Shown: piece by piece, positions 15,437 through 23,279 of the stretch
Layout: every line of letters starts with the position of its first letter
Position numbering within the stretch: the first letter of the stretch is position 1
Assembly: GCA_028285625.1 (NCBI GenBank)
Contig: JANQOX010000005.1
Coordinates: 558,001-622,000 of the forward strand
Source: Myxococcota bacterium
GTDB lineage: Bacteria > Myxococcota_A > UBA9160 > UBA6930
Direction of reading: 5' to 3'
DNA: 64,000 bases
Translations under genes and position numbers: made by a program
The notes under the pieces: model-generated
Database searches by the model: none
What the model was told of the DNA's origin: nothing
The model's input: only the letters and a program-made list of their open reading frames with translations

Positions 15437-16177
15437 TCAGGAGGGCGCCTTCGGTAGGGGGGGCGACGCGGTGGCGATCCGCGCCCGCCCCGACCGCGTG
15501 TGCAGGAGGGCTTCCGACAGGCGCTCCGGTTGGTCCACGCTGACCCAGTGCGAAGCCCCTTCGAGGACGATCCGTTCCATCGGGCTCTCGCTCAGCCATG
15601 CGAGGGTGGCCTCGGGGCAGTTGGACGGGTTGTAGACGTACGTGGCTCGAGCCGAAGACGTGAGTACGTCACCCGGAACTTGCTCGTCGGAGAACCTCCG
15701 CGCGTCGGTTCCGAGCTGCCAGAGCGCGACCGGGTCGGCGTTCGCCACGACGCTGCGGTACCGGGCGATCGTCCGGTCCTCCCGGCGCTCCGCCAGTCGC
15801 GCGAGGAAGGCGGAACGAAACGCCTCCGGGGAATCGAAGTCGGCAGCCGTTCCGGAAAAGTAGGCATCCTCCGCGGTCAAGTTGCCTTCCAATGAGAAGA
15901 TCCGAGAGATCGGCGAGGTGGGCATGCCCGCTGCGATCGAGGCGACGACCGAAGCCAACGAGTGAGCAAGTACGATCTCTGCGCCCTCGTCGATCGCCCT
16001 CTCGAGGACGAATGCGGCGAGGGACCGGAGCGAAGTCCCACCGGCGGCCGTCGGCGCGCCGAAGCCGGGCAGATCCGTCGGAACGAGATGCCACTCTGTC
16101 GCGAGAGGGGTCCGAAGCAGTCCGGCGAACATGCTTGCGTCGTCCCCGAATCCGGCGAGGCAGAGCACCGCGGGCAT
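15437..16177 (-). CDS. Alpha/beta-hydrolase
   Basis: The 246-residue protein has the hydrolase fold with an oxyanion strand (AVLCLAGFGDDASMF), the nucleophile elbow AHSLASVVAS (Ser73) and a C-terminal histidine in EGASHWVSVDQP. The elbow is A-H-S-L-A rather than G-x-S-x-G, as in some small esterases. The second ATG, at 16177, was chosen over 16183 because AGGGGAG abuts the first ATG and gives normal spacing to the second. The acid residue is probably in the region around NPSNCPEA. The substrate cannot be inferred. It sits alone within island 2. Confidence 0.7.
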   Translation of the reverse strand: MPAVLCLAGFGDDASMFAGLLRTPLATEWHLVPTDLPGFGAPTAAGGTSLRSLAAFVLERAIDEGAEIVLAHSLASVVASIAAGMPTSPISRIFSLEGNLTAEDAYFSGTAADFDSPEAFRSAFLARLAERREDRTIARYRSVVANADPVALWQLGTDARRFSDEQVPGDVLTSSARATYVYNPSNCPEATLAWLSESPMERIVLEGASHWVSVDQPERLSEALLHTRSGRARIATASPPLPKAPS

Positions 16178-16213
16178 GAACATCTCCCCTGTCTGCCCGA
16201 TCGGGCGCCACCG

Positions 16214-17095
16214 TCAGCGCGCGACGGTGATCTCCGTGGCCGGATTGAGGTCTTCGCGGGGGTCCGTCACCAGCCCGGCTGGGAAGGCGACCCGGAGCGG
16301 GCGTGCCTCCGTGTCGAGGCATAGCTCGTGGTTGTTGTCGCCGTCGCCGAGGTCGCCGATGGCGAATGGAACGATCTCGGCGCCACCCTCCACGAACACC
16401 CGGTAGGCCTGGCGTTCGATGTCGTCGATCTCGTCGCCGCCCGGCTTGGTGACGCCCCCGTTCCACACGACGCGGACGACCTGGCGCGTGCCTTCGGGGC
16501 ACCCGCTCCCGCCCCCGAACGGGAAGCGCGTAGCCGACTGGCCGAGGGCCCACGCTTCCTGCGGGACGACCTGCGCGAGGACGAGCGACGGTCCGTCCTC
16601 GAGCCGCGTCACGTCGACGCGGGTGCCCCGAAAGTTGGAGCGCCCGTCCTTGGAGAGGAGGTTCCCGCGGATCTCGACGTGAGTGGCCTGGCTTTCGATC
16701 GAGCCGAAGTCACCGATCATCAGGATCGTGCGGGTCTCGCCCGGATCGTTGGCGGGAGCGGGGGTGACGCACACGATCTCCCCCGCGCTCCCGTCGGGGA
16801 GCACGACGTGGAAGTCCCCCGCTTGAAGGGTCCCGAGCTCCAGCTCCTTCGAGAAGACGACGGGCATGCCGTCGCTTCCGAGCGAACCGTTGCACACCAG
16901 GAAGCGGGCCAACGGCGGCAGACCGTCGTCGAGCCCGTAGAACGCCGAGTGCAGGAACACGTCGTCCGCATCCGCCGGCGCGACGTTCGTTTCGGTGGTG
17001 TCGCTCGCCTCGGCGTTCGAGAGTTCGAAGACGCCCCCACAGCCGACGGCGAACACGAGGGGCAGGAAGAGGACGGCGAGGTGGCGTCGGGGCAT
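16214..17095 (-). CDS. Predicted lipoprotein of unknown function
   Basis: The 293-residue product has a signal peptide with lipobox (LVFAVGC) followed by a Ser/Thr/Glu/Asp-rich linker. It then has a beta-rich domain with cysteines at VCNGS, IVCVTP, SGCPEG and LCLDT. The pattern of strands (SKELELGTLQAGDFHVVLPDG) resembles Ig-like substrate-binding modules in which a long bacterial surface protein predicts properties as strand plus loop. No enzyme motif is visible. It lies upstream of the hydrolase and downstream of the GMC pair on the same strand, with small intergenic gaps. Confidence 0.55.
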   Translation of the reverse strand: MPRRHLAVLFLPLVFAVGCGGVFELSNAEASDTTETNVAPADADDVFLHSAFYGLDDGLPPLARFLVCNGSLGSDGMPVVFSKELELGTLQAGDFHVVLPDGSAGEIVCVTPAPANDPGETRTILMIGDFGSIESQATHVEIRGNLLSKDGRSNFRGTRVDVTRLEDGPSLVLAQVVPQEAWALGQSATRFPFGGGSGCPEGTRQVVRVVWNGGVTKPGGDEIDDIERQAYRVFVEGGAEIVPFAIGDLGDGDNNHELCLDTEARPLRVAFPAGLVTDPREDLNPATEITVAR

Positions 17096-17127
17096 GGGCC
17101 GACGCTAGCAGGACGCGAGCACGGGAC

Positions 17128-17571
17128 CTATCGGGGAGCGCGGTAGCGGTGCGCGTCGGCGTTCTCGATCACCGGATCGAGCAGCGACAGGTCGCCCTGG
17201 GCGACCTCGTTCCCTTGCGGGAACACCGGGCCGCGCACCATGCCGATCTTCACGCGGACGCTGGGGTCCTGGTAGTAGCAGTCGTACACGCACGCGAGCA
17301 GGCTGGAAAAGAGCGCGATCTGCTGGCTCTGCAGCTCGGACAGTCGGGCGTGACGCTCGTCGGCCGAGAGATCCGCGAAGCCGGGGCCGAGCGATTCCAG
17401 CACGGCCTGGAGCATCGGGACGGCGCCCTGGCCCTGGGTGGCGAGATAGGCGTCGAAGTCCACCTCGGCCGCGCTCGGCATCTCGCGCTCGGCGCTTGCG
17501 GGGACGATCGTATCGAGCAGCGCGGGAAGCAGGGCTCGCTGGCTGTCGTTCAGCACGGGTTCGTTCGACAC
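17128..17571 (-). CDS. Gluconate 2-dehydrogenase subunit 3-like small subunit
   Basis: The 147-residue protein fits the small, helical subunit 3 of GMC-type dehydrogenases: N-terminal NDSQRALLPALLDTIVPA with the conserved D-T-I-V-P, a middle LSADERHARLSELQ helix and a DCYYQDP segment near the end. In characterised complexes this subunit accompanies the FAD subunit and often carries the Tat signal. This copy lacks any signal peptide. It lies 13 bp downstream of the FAD subunit gene and is clearly its partner. A cytosolic or peripheral complex is possible; the electron acceptor is not evident here, and no cytochrome c subunit is nearby. Confidence 0.75.
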   Translation of the reverse strand: MSNEPVLNDSQRALLPALLDTIVPASAEREMPSAAEVDFDAYLATQGQGAVPMLQAVLESLGPGFADLSADERHARLSELQSQQIALFSSLLACVYDCYYQDPSVRVKIGMVRGPVFPQGNEVAQGDLSLLDPVIENADAHRYRAPR

Positions 17572-17584
17572 GTTCGCTCCTGGG

Positions 17585-19189
17585 TCAGTCGAAGAGGTTC
17601 GTGAGGTTCTTCTTGATCGAGTCGGCGATGTAGAGCGCGCACGCCTGGATCGTGCTCGCGCAGTTCACACCGCCCGACGTGACGAAGATGCTTCCGTCGA
17701 CGACGAACAGGTTCTTCACGTCGTGGCTGCGCCCCCAGCGATTCACGACGGAGGTCGCGGGATCGTCGCCCATCCGCGCCGTGCCCATCAGGTGCCAGCC
17801 ACTGGGCCGCACCGGGCCCGCGCTCATGACGTCCGCGGCGCCGGCCGCGCGCATCACCTCTTCGCCGCGCTCGAGCCCGTGCTGCATCAGCTTCAGGCTG
17901 TTCTCGCTGTACTTGTAGGTGATCTTCGGCGCGGGGATGCCGTCGGAGTCGACCAGCTCCGGGTCGAGCGTCACCGTGTTGTGCTCCTCGGGCAGATCCT
18001 CCCCGACGATGCCGATCGCGGCGGTGTGGTCGAACTGCTTCGCGAACGCCTCGTGGTGACCCTTGCCCCACGGAACGGCCCCGCTGGCGAAGCCCGCCAT
18101 CGCGGTGCCGAGAGGCCCGGAGCCACGGACGATCTGCATGTTGTAGCCGCGGACGAAGCCGCGCGCGGCATCGGTCTCGTAGAACTGCTTGCTCAGGATG
18201 CAGCAGGCGACCGGACCCTTGTGGCTGTCGAGTCGCTCGGCGAACACCCCCTGCACGTAGCCGAAGACGTGGAACATCAGGTTCTTCCCGACGAGACCGC
18301 TGCGGTTCGCGAGCCCGTCCGGAAACCGGCTCGACTTCGAGTTCAGCAGGATGCGCGGGGTGCCGACGCCGTTGCACGCCATGATCACGATCTCGGCGCG
18401 CTGCCGGCACTCGTTGCCGTTCTCGTCGTAGTAGACGACGCCGTCCGCGAGGCCCCGCTCGTCGAGGGTGACCTCGCGCACGCGGCACCGGGTGCGCAGC
18501 TCGACGCCGCGCTGCACCGCCTTCGGCCAGTACGTGATGTCGGTGCTCGACTTGCCGCCCTGGGAGCAGCCGCTCATGCAGGGGCCGAGGTAGAGGCAGC
18601 GATCACGGTCCTCGTAGGGCTCGGAGATGATCGCGCTGTCCGACGGCCACCAGTGCCAGCCGAGCTTGTTGTAGCCCCGCGCCAGCGTCTCACCGACGAG
18701 GCCCATCGCGATCGGAGGCAGCGGCGGATCCTTCGGCGGGTACATCGGATCGCCCGCGATGCCCGAGACGCCCATCATGCGGTCGTTCTCGGCGAAGTAG
18801 GGCTCGAGCGTCGCGTAGTCGATCGGCCAGTCGTCGGCGACGCCGTCGAGGCTCTTCACCTTGAAGTCGGACGGATGCAGGCGCGGGAAGTGCGCGCCGT
18901 ACAGCACGGTGCTCCCGCCGACGCCGTTGAAGTTCACGACGGCGCACTCGGAGTCGTCGTTGTTGATCGGGTAGTCGGTCTCGAGGCCGCGGACGTTCGG
19001 GTCGATGTTCCACGGACCGAACGCCTGGGTCTCCCAGTTGGCCGAGTTCGTCGGGTACGCCGACGGGTTGACCCAGTCGCCCTGCTCGAGGCACACGATG
19101 CGCATGCGCGTCTCGGCGAGGCTCCACGCCACCGCCGCGCCCGATGCGCCGGCTCCGATGATGAGAACGTCTGCGACGTCGTCGCTCAT
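17585..19189 (-). CDS. GMC-family FAD-dependent oxidoreductase
   Basis: The 534-residue enzyme starts with the dinucleotide-binding fold DVLIIGAGASGAAVAWSLAE. It has the GMC signature GVGGSTVLYGAHFPRLHPSDF and a cysteine-bearing segment (CLYLGPCMSGCSQGGK). The C-terminal active-site region is GWHLMGTARMGDDPATSVVN followed by NLFVVDGSIFVTSGGVNCAST. The active-site pair is His with Asn, as in the gluconate/sorbose/cholesterol-type GMC subgroup. Together with the subunit 3-like protein it would oxidise an alcohol or sugar. The substrate is unknown. It starts at ATG 19189 near the right end of island 2. Confidence 0.85.
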   Translation of the reverse strand: MSDDVADVLIIGAGASGAAVAWSLAETRMRIVCLEQGDWVNPSAYPTNSANWETQAFGPWNIDPNVRGLETDYPINNDDSECAVVNFNGVGGSTVLYGAHFPRLHPSDFKVKSLDGVADDWPIDYATLEPYFAENDRMMGVSGIAGDPMYPPKDPPLPPIAMGLVGETLARGYNKLGWHWWPSDSAIISEPYEDRDRCLYLGPCMSGCSQGGKSSTDITYWPKAVQRGVELRTRCRVREVTLDERGLADGVVYYDENGNECRQRAEIVIMACNGVGTPRILLNSKSSRFPDGLANRSGLVGKNLMFHVFGYVQGVFAERLDSHKGPVACCILSKQFYETDAARGFVRGYNMQIVRGSGPLGTAMAGFASGAVPWGKGHHEAFAKQFDHTAAIGIVGEDLPEEHNTVTLDPELVDSDGIPAPKITYKYSENSLKLMQHGLERGEEVMRAAGAADVMSAGPVRPSGWHLMGTARMGDDPATSVVNRWGRSHDVKNLFVVDGSIFVTSGGVNCASTIQACALYIADSIKKNLTNLFD

Positions 19190-19420
19190 GAGCGGCCCCC
19201 CCGAGTGTCCGGGATCAGGATAGAGCCGGCGTGGCCGTCGACGCCATCGGAACGCCGCGGTCGGAAAGCTGGTCGAACGCGATGTCGAATCCAGACCCGC
19301 GTCAACTGCGTGTCACGGGCTGGCCGGGGACCGCAGCCCGACGACCGGATGCCGACCGTTCCGCATCCTGCCCGCTTGCGGTCTGCGGCAGAGGCGCGCA
19401 TCGGTGAGACGTGGCCGCTT

Positions 19421-19489
19421 GTGCTCGAGCCCGAGGCGCTTCACGCGGCCGAGGCCGCGCGCGATGCCGCCGCTTCGCCCGGAGCCTAG
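19421..19489 (+). pseudogene. Duplicated 3' tail of the DUF6151 gene
   Basis: Twenty-three codons (VLEPEALHAAEAARDAAASP and GA, then TAG) repeat the end of the DUF6151 gene at 10432-10500. There is no body upstream: the preceding bases belong to island 2 and show no resemblance to DUF6151. It is the inner, orphaned half of the target duplication. Its TAG shares a CTAG with the stop of the convergent CrtC-like gene, the same arrangement as at the left copy. Confidence 0.85.
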
Positions 19490-19700
19490 GCCCCCACCAG
19501 GCCCTTGAAGCCGTAGCGGGCGTGGGGCCCCAGGTGGATCTGCTCGAGCACGCCGATGCCGCGGCGATCGCCGCTGCGCGCCATCATCACCTGCTGGATG
19601 TGCACGTTCTGGAGCGCATTCTCGTCCACTTCGTCGCAGCGCCACTTCTCGCCGCCGATGGCGAGCTCGCCCTTCCAGCGACCGTGGCCCCACTCGGGGT
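19421..19700 (+). repeat. Right copy of the 280-bp repeat bracketing island 2
   Basis: Gap-free mate of 10432-10711, offset by 8989 bases in the same orientation, with about 16 differences in 280. The left part is an orphan DUF6151 tail. The right part is the 3' end of the intact CrtC-like gene, which continues beyond 19700, unlike the left copy. Confidence 0.85.
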
Positions 19701-20601
19701 GCATGTAGCCGATGCCCTTCATCCGGAAGCAGAGCACCGGCTCGAGCTGGACCTCTTCACGCTCGCCCTCTTGGGTGATCAGCACGATCTCGGCCGAGCT
19801 CGCGCGCCGTGTTCCGGGCACGAACTGCAGGTGGTGCTCGCCCCCGGCCAGCATCCGGGTGCCGGGGTCTTCGGTACCGGGGATCTGGTTCGGGTCGTCG
19901 TAGACCGGGCAGACCATCCCATCGAAGTGCCACGGCACGCCGAAGGCGTCCTCGAACACGCCCATGTGGGTGCAGCGGTCTTCCCAATGCAGCGGCGCCC
20001 ACAAGAAGAAGATGCCGCCGGGCTGGCTGGGCGGCGCGCCGGGCGGCGCGGGGTCGCCGACGGGCCGGATGCCCCAGCTGCGGTCCTTGGTGCCCCGCAC
20101 GCGCGCCGGGTCGATGCGCAGCGTCTTGCCCTCGTAGCGGATCTCGCCCTCCCAGTGGCCGAACTGGTTGAAGCGGGTGGCCTCCATGCGACCCACGCGT
20201 CTGCGTGCGAGCTGATGGCCCTCTTCGATGTTGGCGGTGCGTGCGATCCACTGCAGTTCACCCGCGATGCCCGTCTCGTTGTCGTCGAGCACCACGCGCA
20301 GCCGCTTCATGGGCTCCTGGATCTCGAGTCGCCACGGGCCGACGGAGAGATCGGTGGGCTCGGTGGGGGCTCGCCGCGAGCCGTGGAACGCGTGCTGCTC
20401 ACCATCGACGACCAGCGACAGCGCGCAGTCCATGATCTCGAGGTTCGGGTAGAGCGCCGCACCGATGCCGAAGTAGAAGGCGCCGTCGTCCTGGAAGCCG
20501 TTGAACCAGTAGCGGTCGTAGACGTGGCGGTCGCTGGTCGCGGGGTGCGCGACGGGCTCCGACGTCTGGTGGATCGGGTAGTCGTCCATCTTCGAGAGCA
20601 C
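19486..20601 (-). CDS. CrtC/AttH lipocalin-like protein (DUF7064/7065-type)
   Basis: The 371-residue protein is beta-strand-rich throughout with two lipocalin-like halves. Recognisable segments are FNGFQDDGAFYFGIGAALYP, PWRLEIQEPMKRLRVVLDD, GHWEGEIRYEGKTLRI with GTKDRSWGIRPVG, and HMGVFEDAFGVPWHFDGMV. D-R-S-W-G-x-R and F-F-L-W-A occur widely in CrtC (hydroxyneurosporene synthase), AttH and related proteins of lipid or steroid-degrading bacteria. An enzymatic or lipid-binding role is plausible but unproven. It lacks a signal peptide. Its 3' end is duplicated as a truncated copy at the other end of island 2. The start is an ATG at 20601. Confidence 0.65.
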   Translation of the reverse strand: MLSKMDDYPIHQTSEPVAHPATSDRHVYDRYWFNGFQDDGAFYFGIGAALYPNLEIMDCALSLVVDGEQHAFHGSRRAPTEPTDLSVGPWRLEIQEPMKRLRVVLDDNETGIAGELQWIARTANIEEGHQLARRRVGRMEATRFNQFGHWEGEIRYEGKTLRIDPARVRGTKDRSWGIRPVGDPAPPGAPPSQPGGIFFLWAPLHWEDRCTHMGVFEDAFGVPWHFDGMVCPVYDDPNQIPGTEDPGTRMLAGGEHHLQFVPGTRRASSAEIVLITQEGEREEVQLEPVLCFRMKGIGYMHPEWGHGRWKGELAIGGEKWRCDEVDENALQNVHIQQVMMARSGDRRGIGVLEQIHLGPHARYGFKGLVGA

Positions 20602-20657
20602 GGCAGGTCCTCCGGCGAGGCCCCGATACTACCGCTCTCGGTGGGTCGGCCGCGCGG

Positions 20658-21434
20658 CTACGCCCGGGCCCGCCGGTAGAGGGGCGCGAGCAGGTGCCCA
20701 TGCAGCTCGCGAGAGAGCGCGAAGATGGCGTAGCCCACGAGATACGCGGACAGCACGTCCACGCTGTAGTGGTTGTGGGTCAGCAGCACGGCCACGGCCA
20801 TCACGATCGATCCGGCGAGCATGACGGCCCGGTGCAGCGGGCGCTGGAAGAACAGGAAGAAGAGGAAGGGCACCGCCGTGTGGCCCGAGAAGATGAACTC
20901 GTTCTGGAAGGTCCAGGTGCCCGCGACCTGGGCGAACAGGGCGTCGAGCTCGCGCATGTCGAGCAGGTGAACCGGCGCTCCGATCGGCGAGAGGAACACG
21001 TAGAGCGTGCGGATCGTGAGGTACACGCCGAGCAGGAACAGCAGGAAGGGCATGCGCCGCGGCTCGTACAGCGCCGCCACGCCCACGGCCCAGGCATGCA
21101 GGGCCAGCCAGCCCCACGAGAGCAGCGGAATCAGCTGCACGGCGGGAAGCCGGTCGAGCAGCCAGTCGCTGCTGGTGGGGAGCACGCGCTGGTCCGCGTA
21201 CCAGCCCAGGTTCATGTAGAAGACGTACGCCGCCAGCAGGAAGGCCACGAGCCCTGCCGTCACGAGGATCCAGCCGCGTCGATCGACGGACTGCCACTCC
21301 TCGCGGATCACCTGGGCCTGGGCGCGCGGCAGCGCCTGGGCGCCGGCGCGAAGGCGCGCAAGGTCGCGCTGCATCTCCTGCGCGCGGCGTTCGAGCTGGT
21401 CGAGCTCGAGGCAGAGCGAGGCCGTGTTCTGCAT
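20658..21434 (-). CDS. PAP2_C-type membrane enzyme, sphingomyelin-synthase-like
   Basis: The 258-residue product has a 50-residue N-terminal helical segment (possible coiled coil) and about six transmembrane helices. The conserved pair SGHTAVPFLF and THNHYSVDVLSAYLVGYA supplies the catalytic histidines and aspartate of the PAP2 superfamily C-terminal group. In sphingomyelin synthases the same S-G-H-T and H-Y-S/T-x-D motifs transfer phosphocholine between lipids. In bacteria such proteins may act on phosphatidyl headgroups. The transfer reaction is inferred only. The ATG at 21434 was chosen because it begins the helical segment. TetR lies upstream on the same strand. Confidence 0.7.
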   Translation of the reverse strand: MQNTASLCLELDQLERRAQEMQRDLARLRAGAQALPRAQAQVIREEWQSVDRRGWILVTAGLVAFLLAAYVFYMNLGWYADQRVLPTSSDWLLDRLPAVQLIPLLSWGWLALHAWAVGVAALYEPRRMPFLLFLLGVYLTIRTLYVFLSPIGAPVHLLDMRELDALFAQVAGTWTFQNEFIFSGHTAVPFLFFLFFQRPLHRAVMLAGSIVMAVAVLLTHNHYSVDVLSAYLVGYAIFALSRELHGHLLAPLYRRARA

Positions 21435-21511
21435 GGGAGTCTCCCGTTGCGGGGTTGCAGGGGGGGTGGGCCGCGCGCCCCGGCTTCGGGTGCTGCGCGG
21501 GCGCGAGCCGG

Positions 21512-22075
21512 TCAGGCCTCGCGCGTGAGTCCGTCGAGGGCGGCAAGCACGTCGGCTGCCAGGTCCGGGTCGAGCTTCGGCAGTCCGAGTAGTGCCGAGA
21601 GCCAAAGGCCATCCGCCGCCAGGCGCACCAGGGTGGCCGAGACCGGGTCGATGCCGTCGGCTTCGATCCTCGCCTGCCACGCGGCAAACCGTTCGCGGAG
21701 CGCGGCGAGCCGGGCCTCGTCGCCCCCGATGCCGGCGAGCAGGCCGGCCATGAGTCGCGCCGAGGCGTCGGCGGGGTCGCCGTCGGGCTTCACGGTGGTG
21801 GCGAGGTAGGCCCGGGTCCAGCGGCCAAGAGCGGCGTCGTCGTCGCCTGCGAGGCTCGCCTGGGCGCGGTCGAAGCTCTGGAGCATGCGTTCGACCAGGC
21901 CGTCGATGAGCGCGTTCTTCGAGGCGAAGTGATAGAGCAGCCCGCCCTTGCTCACGCCGGCGTCGGCGGCCACGGCGTCGAGCACCAGCCCGCCCGGCCC
22001 GTGCTCGAGCAGGCGGGTTTCCGCAGCATCCAGGATGCGTGCGCGAGAAGACGGTCGTCCGGGCCGGGCAGCCAT
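21512..22075 (-). CDS. TetR/AcrR-family regulator
   Basis: The 187-residue protein has the TetR helix-turn-helix: RARILDAAETRLLEHGPGG, then LDAVAADAGVSKGGLLYHFASKNALIDGLVERM. The C-terminal half, with RLMAGLLAGIGGDEARLAALRERFAAWQ and LVRLAADGLWLSALLGL, fits the TetR_C_37-like group. It is preceded five bases upstream by a perfect 11-bp inverted repeat, so autorepression is nearly certain. The aldo-keto reductase gene upstream and the PAP2-like gene downstream share its strand and are possible targets. The inducer is unknown. Confidence 0.85.
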   Translation of the reverse strand: MAARPGRPSSRARILDAAETRLLEHGPGGLVLDAVAADAGVSKGGLLYHFASKNALIDGLVERMLQSFDRAQASLAGDDDAALGRWTRAYLATTVKPDGDPADASARLMAGLLAGIGGDEARLAALRERFAAWQARIEADGIDPVSATLVRLAADGLWLSALLGLPKLDPDLAADVLAALDGLTREA

Positions 22076-22079
22076 GGCC

Positions 22080-22107
22080 GAACTATACCGTCCAGCCGGT
22101 ATAGTTC
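22080..22107 (-). promoter_or_regulatory. Perfect palindromic operator of the TetR gene
   Basis: Arms GAACTATACCG (22080-22090) and CGGTATAGTTC (22097-22107) are an exact 11-bp inverted repeat around a 6-base spacer. The palindrome lies immediately ahead of the TetR start codon at 22075 and includes TATAGT/TATACC sequences that may double as a -10 element. Binding here would occlude the promoter and the ribosome-binding site. Confidence 0.8.
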
Positions 22108-22178
22108 CAGCCTGTCCCAAGCCGGCCGGCTCGCCCGTCGGCGGCTCGGCTCCAGCCCGGGCCGGGCAGGGGCCCCAC

Positions 22179-23210
22179 CTAGCTGAACCCGATCGAGAGC
22201 AGGTTCTCCAGCGGCCGGTACGGCTCTTCGAGGTAGGCCACGTCGGCCGGGTCCAGTTCGATGGCGGCCGCCGCGACCAGCTGCTCGAGCTGCGAGACCT
22301 TCGAGACGCCCACGATCGGCGCATGCACCTCGGGCTTGCTGAGCAGCCAGGCCACCGAGACCTGCGCCGGCGTGTGGCCCAGCTTCTCCGCCACCTCCAC
22401 CACCCGCTCGGCGATCGTGAAGTCCATCTCGCCTCGGTAGAGCATCCCGGTTCGCGCCTTGTCGACGCCCGACGATCGGTTGGTGGAGCCCTTGTCGAGG
22501 CCGCCCTTGTAGGAGCCCGCCAGGATGCCGCGCGCCAGCGGGGACCACGGCGTGAGCGCGATGCCGGTCTGCGCGCAGTACGGGTTCATCTCCCGCTCTT
22601 CTTCGCGGTAGATCAGGTTGTAGTGGTTCTGCATCGAGATGAAGCGCGTGGTACCCATGCGCTGCGCCGTGAGCTGCAGCTCCGCGAACTGCCACGCGAA
22701 CATCGACGAGCCGCCCAGGTAGAGGGCCTTGCCCGCCTTCACCACGTCGTGGAGCGCCTCGAGCGTCTCCTCGATGGGGACCTGGACGTGCCCCGGGACC
22801 CCATGCGGATGCCGGTGGATCACGAGATGATCGACATAGTCGTGCCCCAGGCGACGCAGCGACCCGTCGATCGACTCCATGATGTGCTTGCGCGAGAGCC
22901 CGCCCTGGTTGGCGCCGGCCCCCATCGGCATGGCCACCTTGGTGGCCAGCACGTAGGTGTCGCGCGGAGCCAGCTCGCGCAGCAGCTGCCCCACGACCTG
23001 CTCGCAGGCGCCGCCCCCGTACATGTTGGCGCAGTCGAAATAGAACAGGCCGTTCTCGAAGGCGGCCTCGAAGATCGGGCGGGCTTCGTCGGGTCCCAGG
23101 GTCCAGTCGGCCTGGTGGCCGCGGCCTGGTTCGCCGAAGTTCATGGTGCCGAGCCCCAGCCGCGACACGCGCAGGCCGCTCTGCCTGCCCAGTTGGATTG
23201 CATTCAGCAT
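22179..23210 (-). CDS. Aldo/keto reductase
   Basis: The 343-residue enzyme is a (beta/alpha)8 AKR. It has VSRLGLGTMNFG at the first strand, the catalytic aspartate and tyrosine in YFDCANMYGGG, the lysine in VLATKVAMP and the histidine in VDHLVIHRHPHG. The C-terminal part has the NADPH-binding region around TPWSPLARGILAGSY and APIVGVSKVSQLEQL. It belongs to the broad YajO/PhlB-like AKR group. These enzymes reduce aldehydes and ketones with NADPH; the specific substrate is unknown. It is divergent from the SnoaL-like gene and upstream of the TetR gene. Confidence 0.85.
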   Translation of the reverse strand: MLNAIQLGRQSGLRVSRLGLGTMNFGEPGRGHQADWTLGPDEARPIFEAAFENGLFYFDCANMYGGGACEQVVGQLLRELAPRDTYVLATKVAMPMGAGANQGGLSRKHIMESIDGSLRRLGHDYVDHLVIHRHPHGVPGHVQVPIEETLEALHDVVKAGKALYLGGSSMFAWQFAELQLTAQRMGTTRFISMQNHYNLIYREEEREMNPYCAQTGIALTPWSPLARGILAGSYKGGLDKGSTNRSSGVDKARTGMLYRGEMDFTIAERVVEVAEKLGHTPAQVSVAWLLSKPEVHAPIVGVSKVSQLEQLVAAAAIELDPADVAYLEEPYRPLENLLSIGFS

Positions 23211-23279
23211 GGGAGCGATTCTAGCCGAGTTGCGGGGCCGCCCGACGGCCTATCCTGCGGCCCCAGGGCGGAGTCAGCG

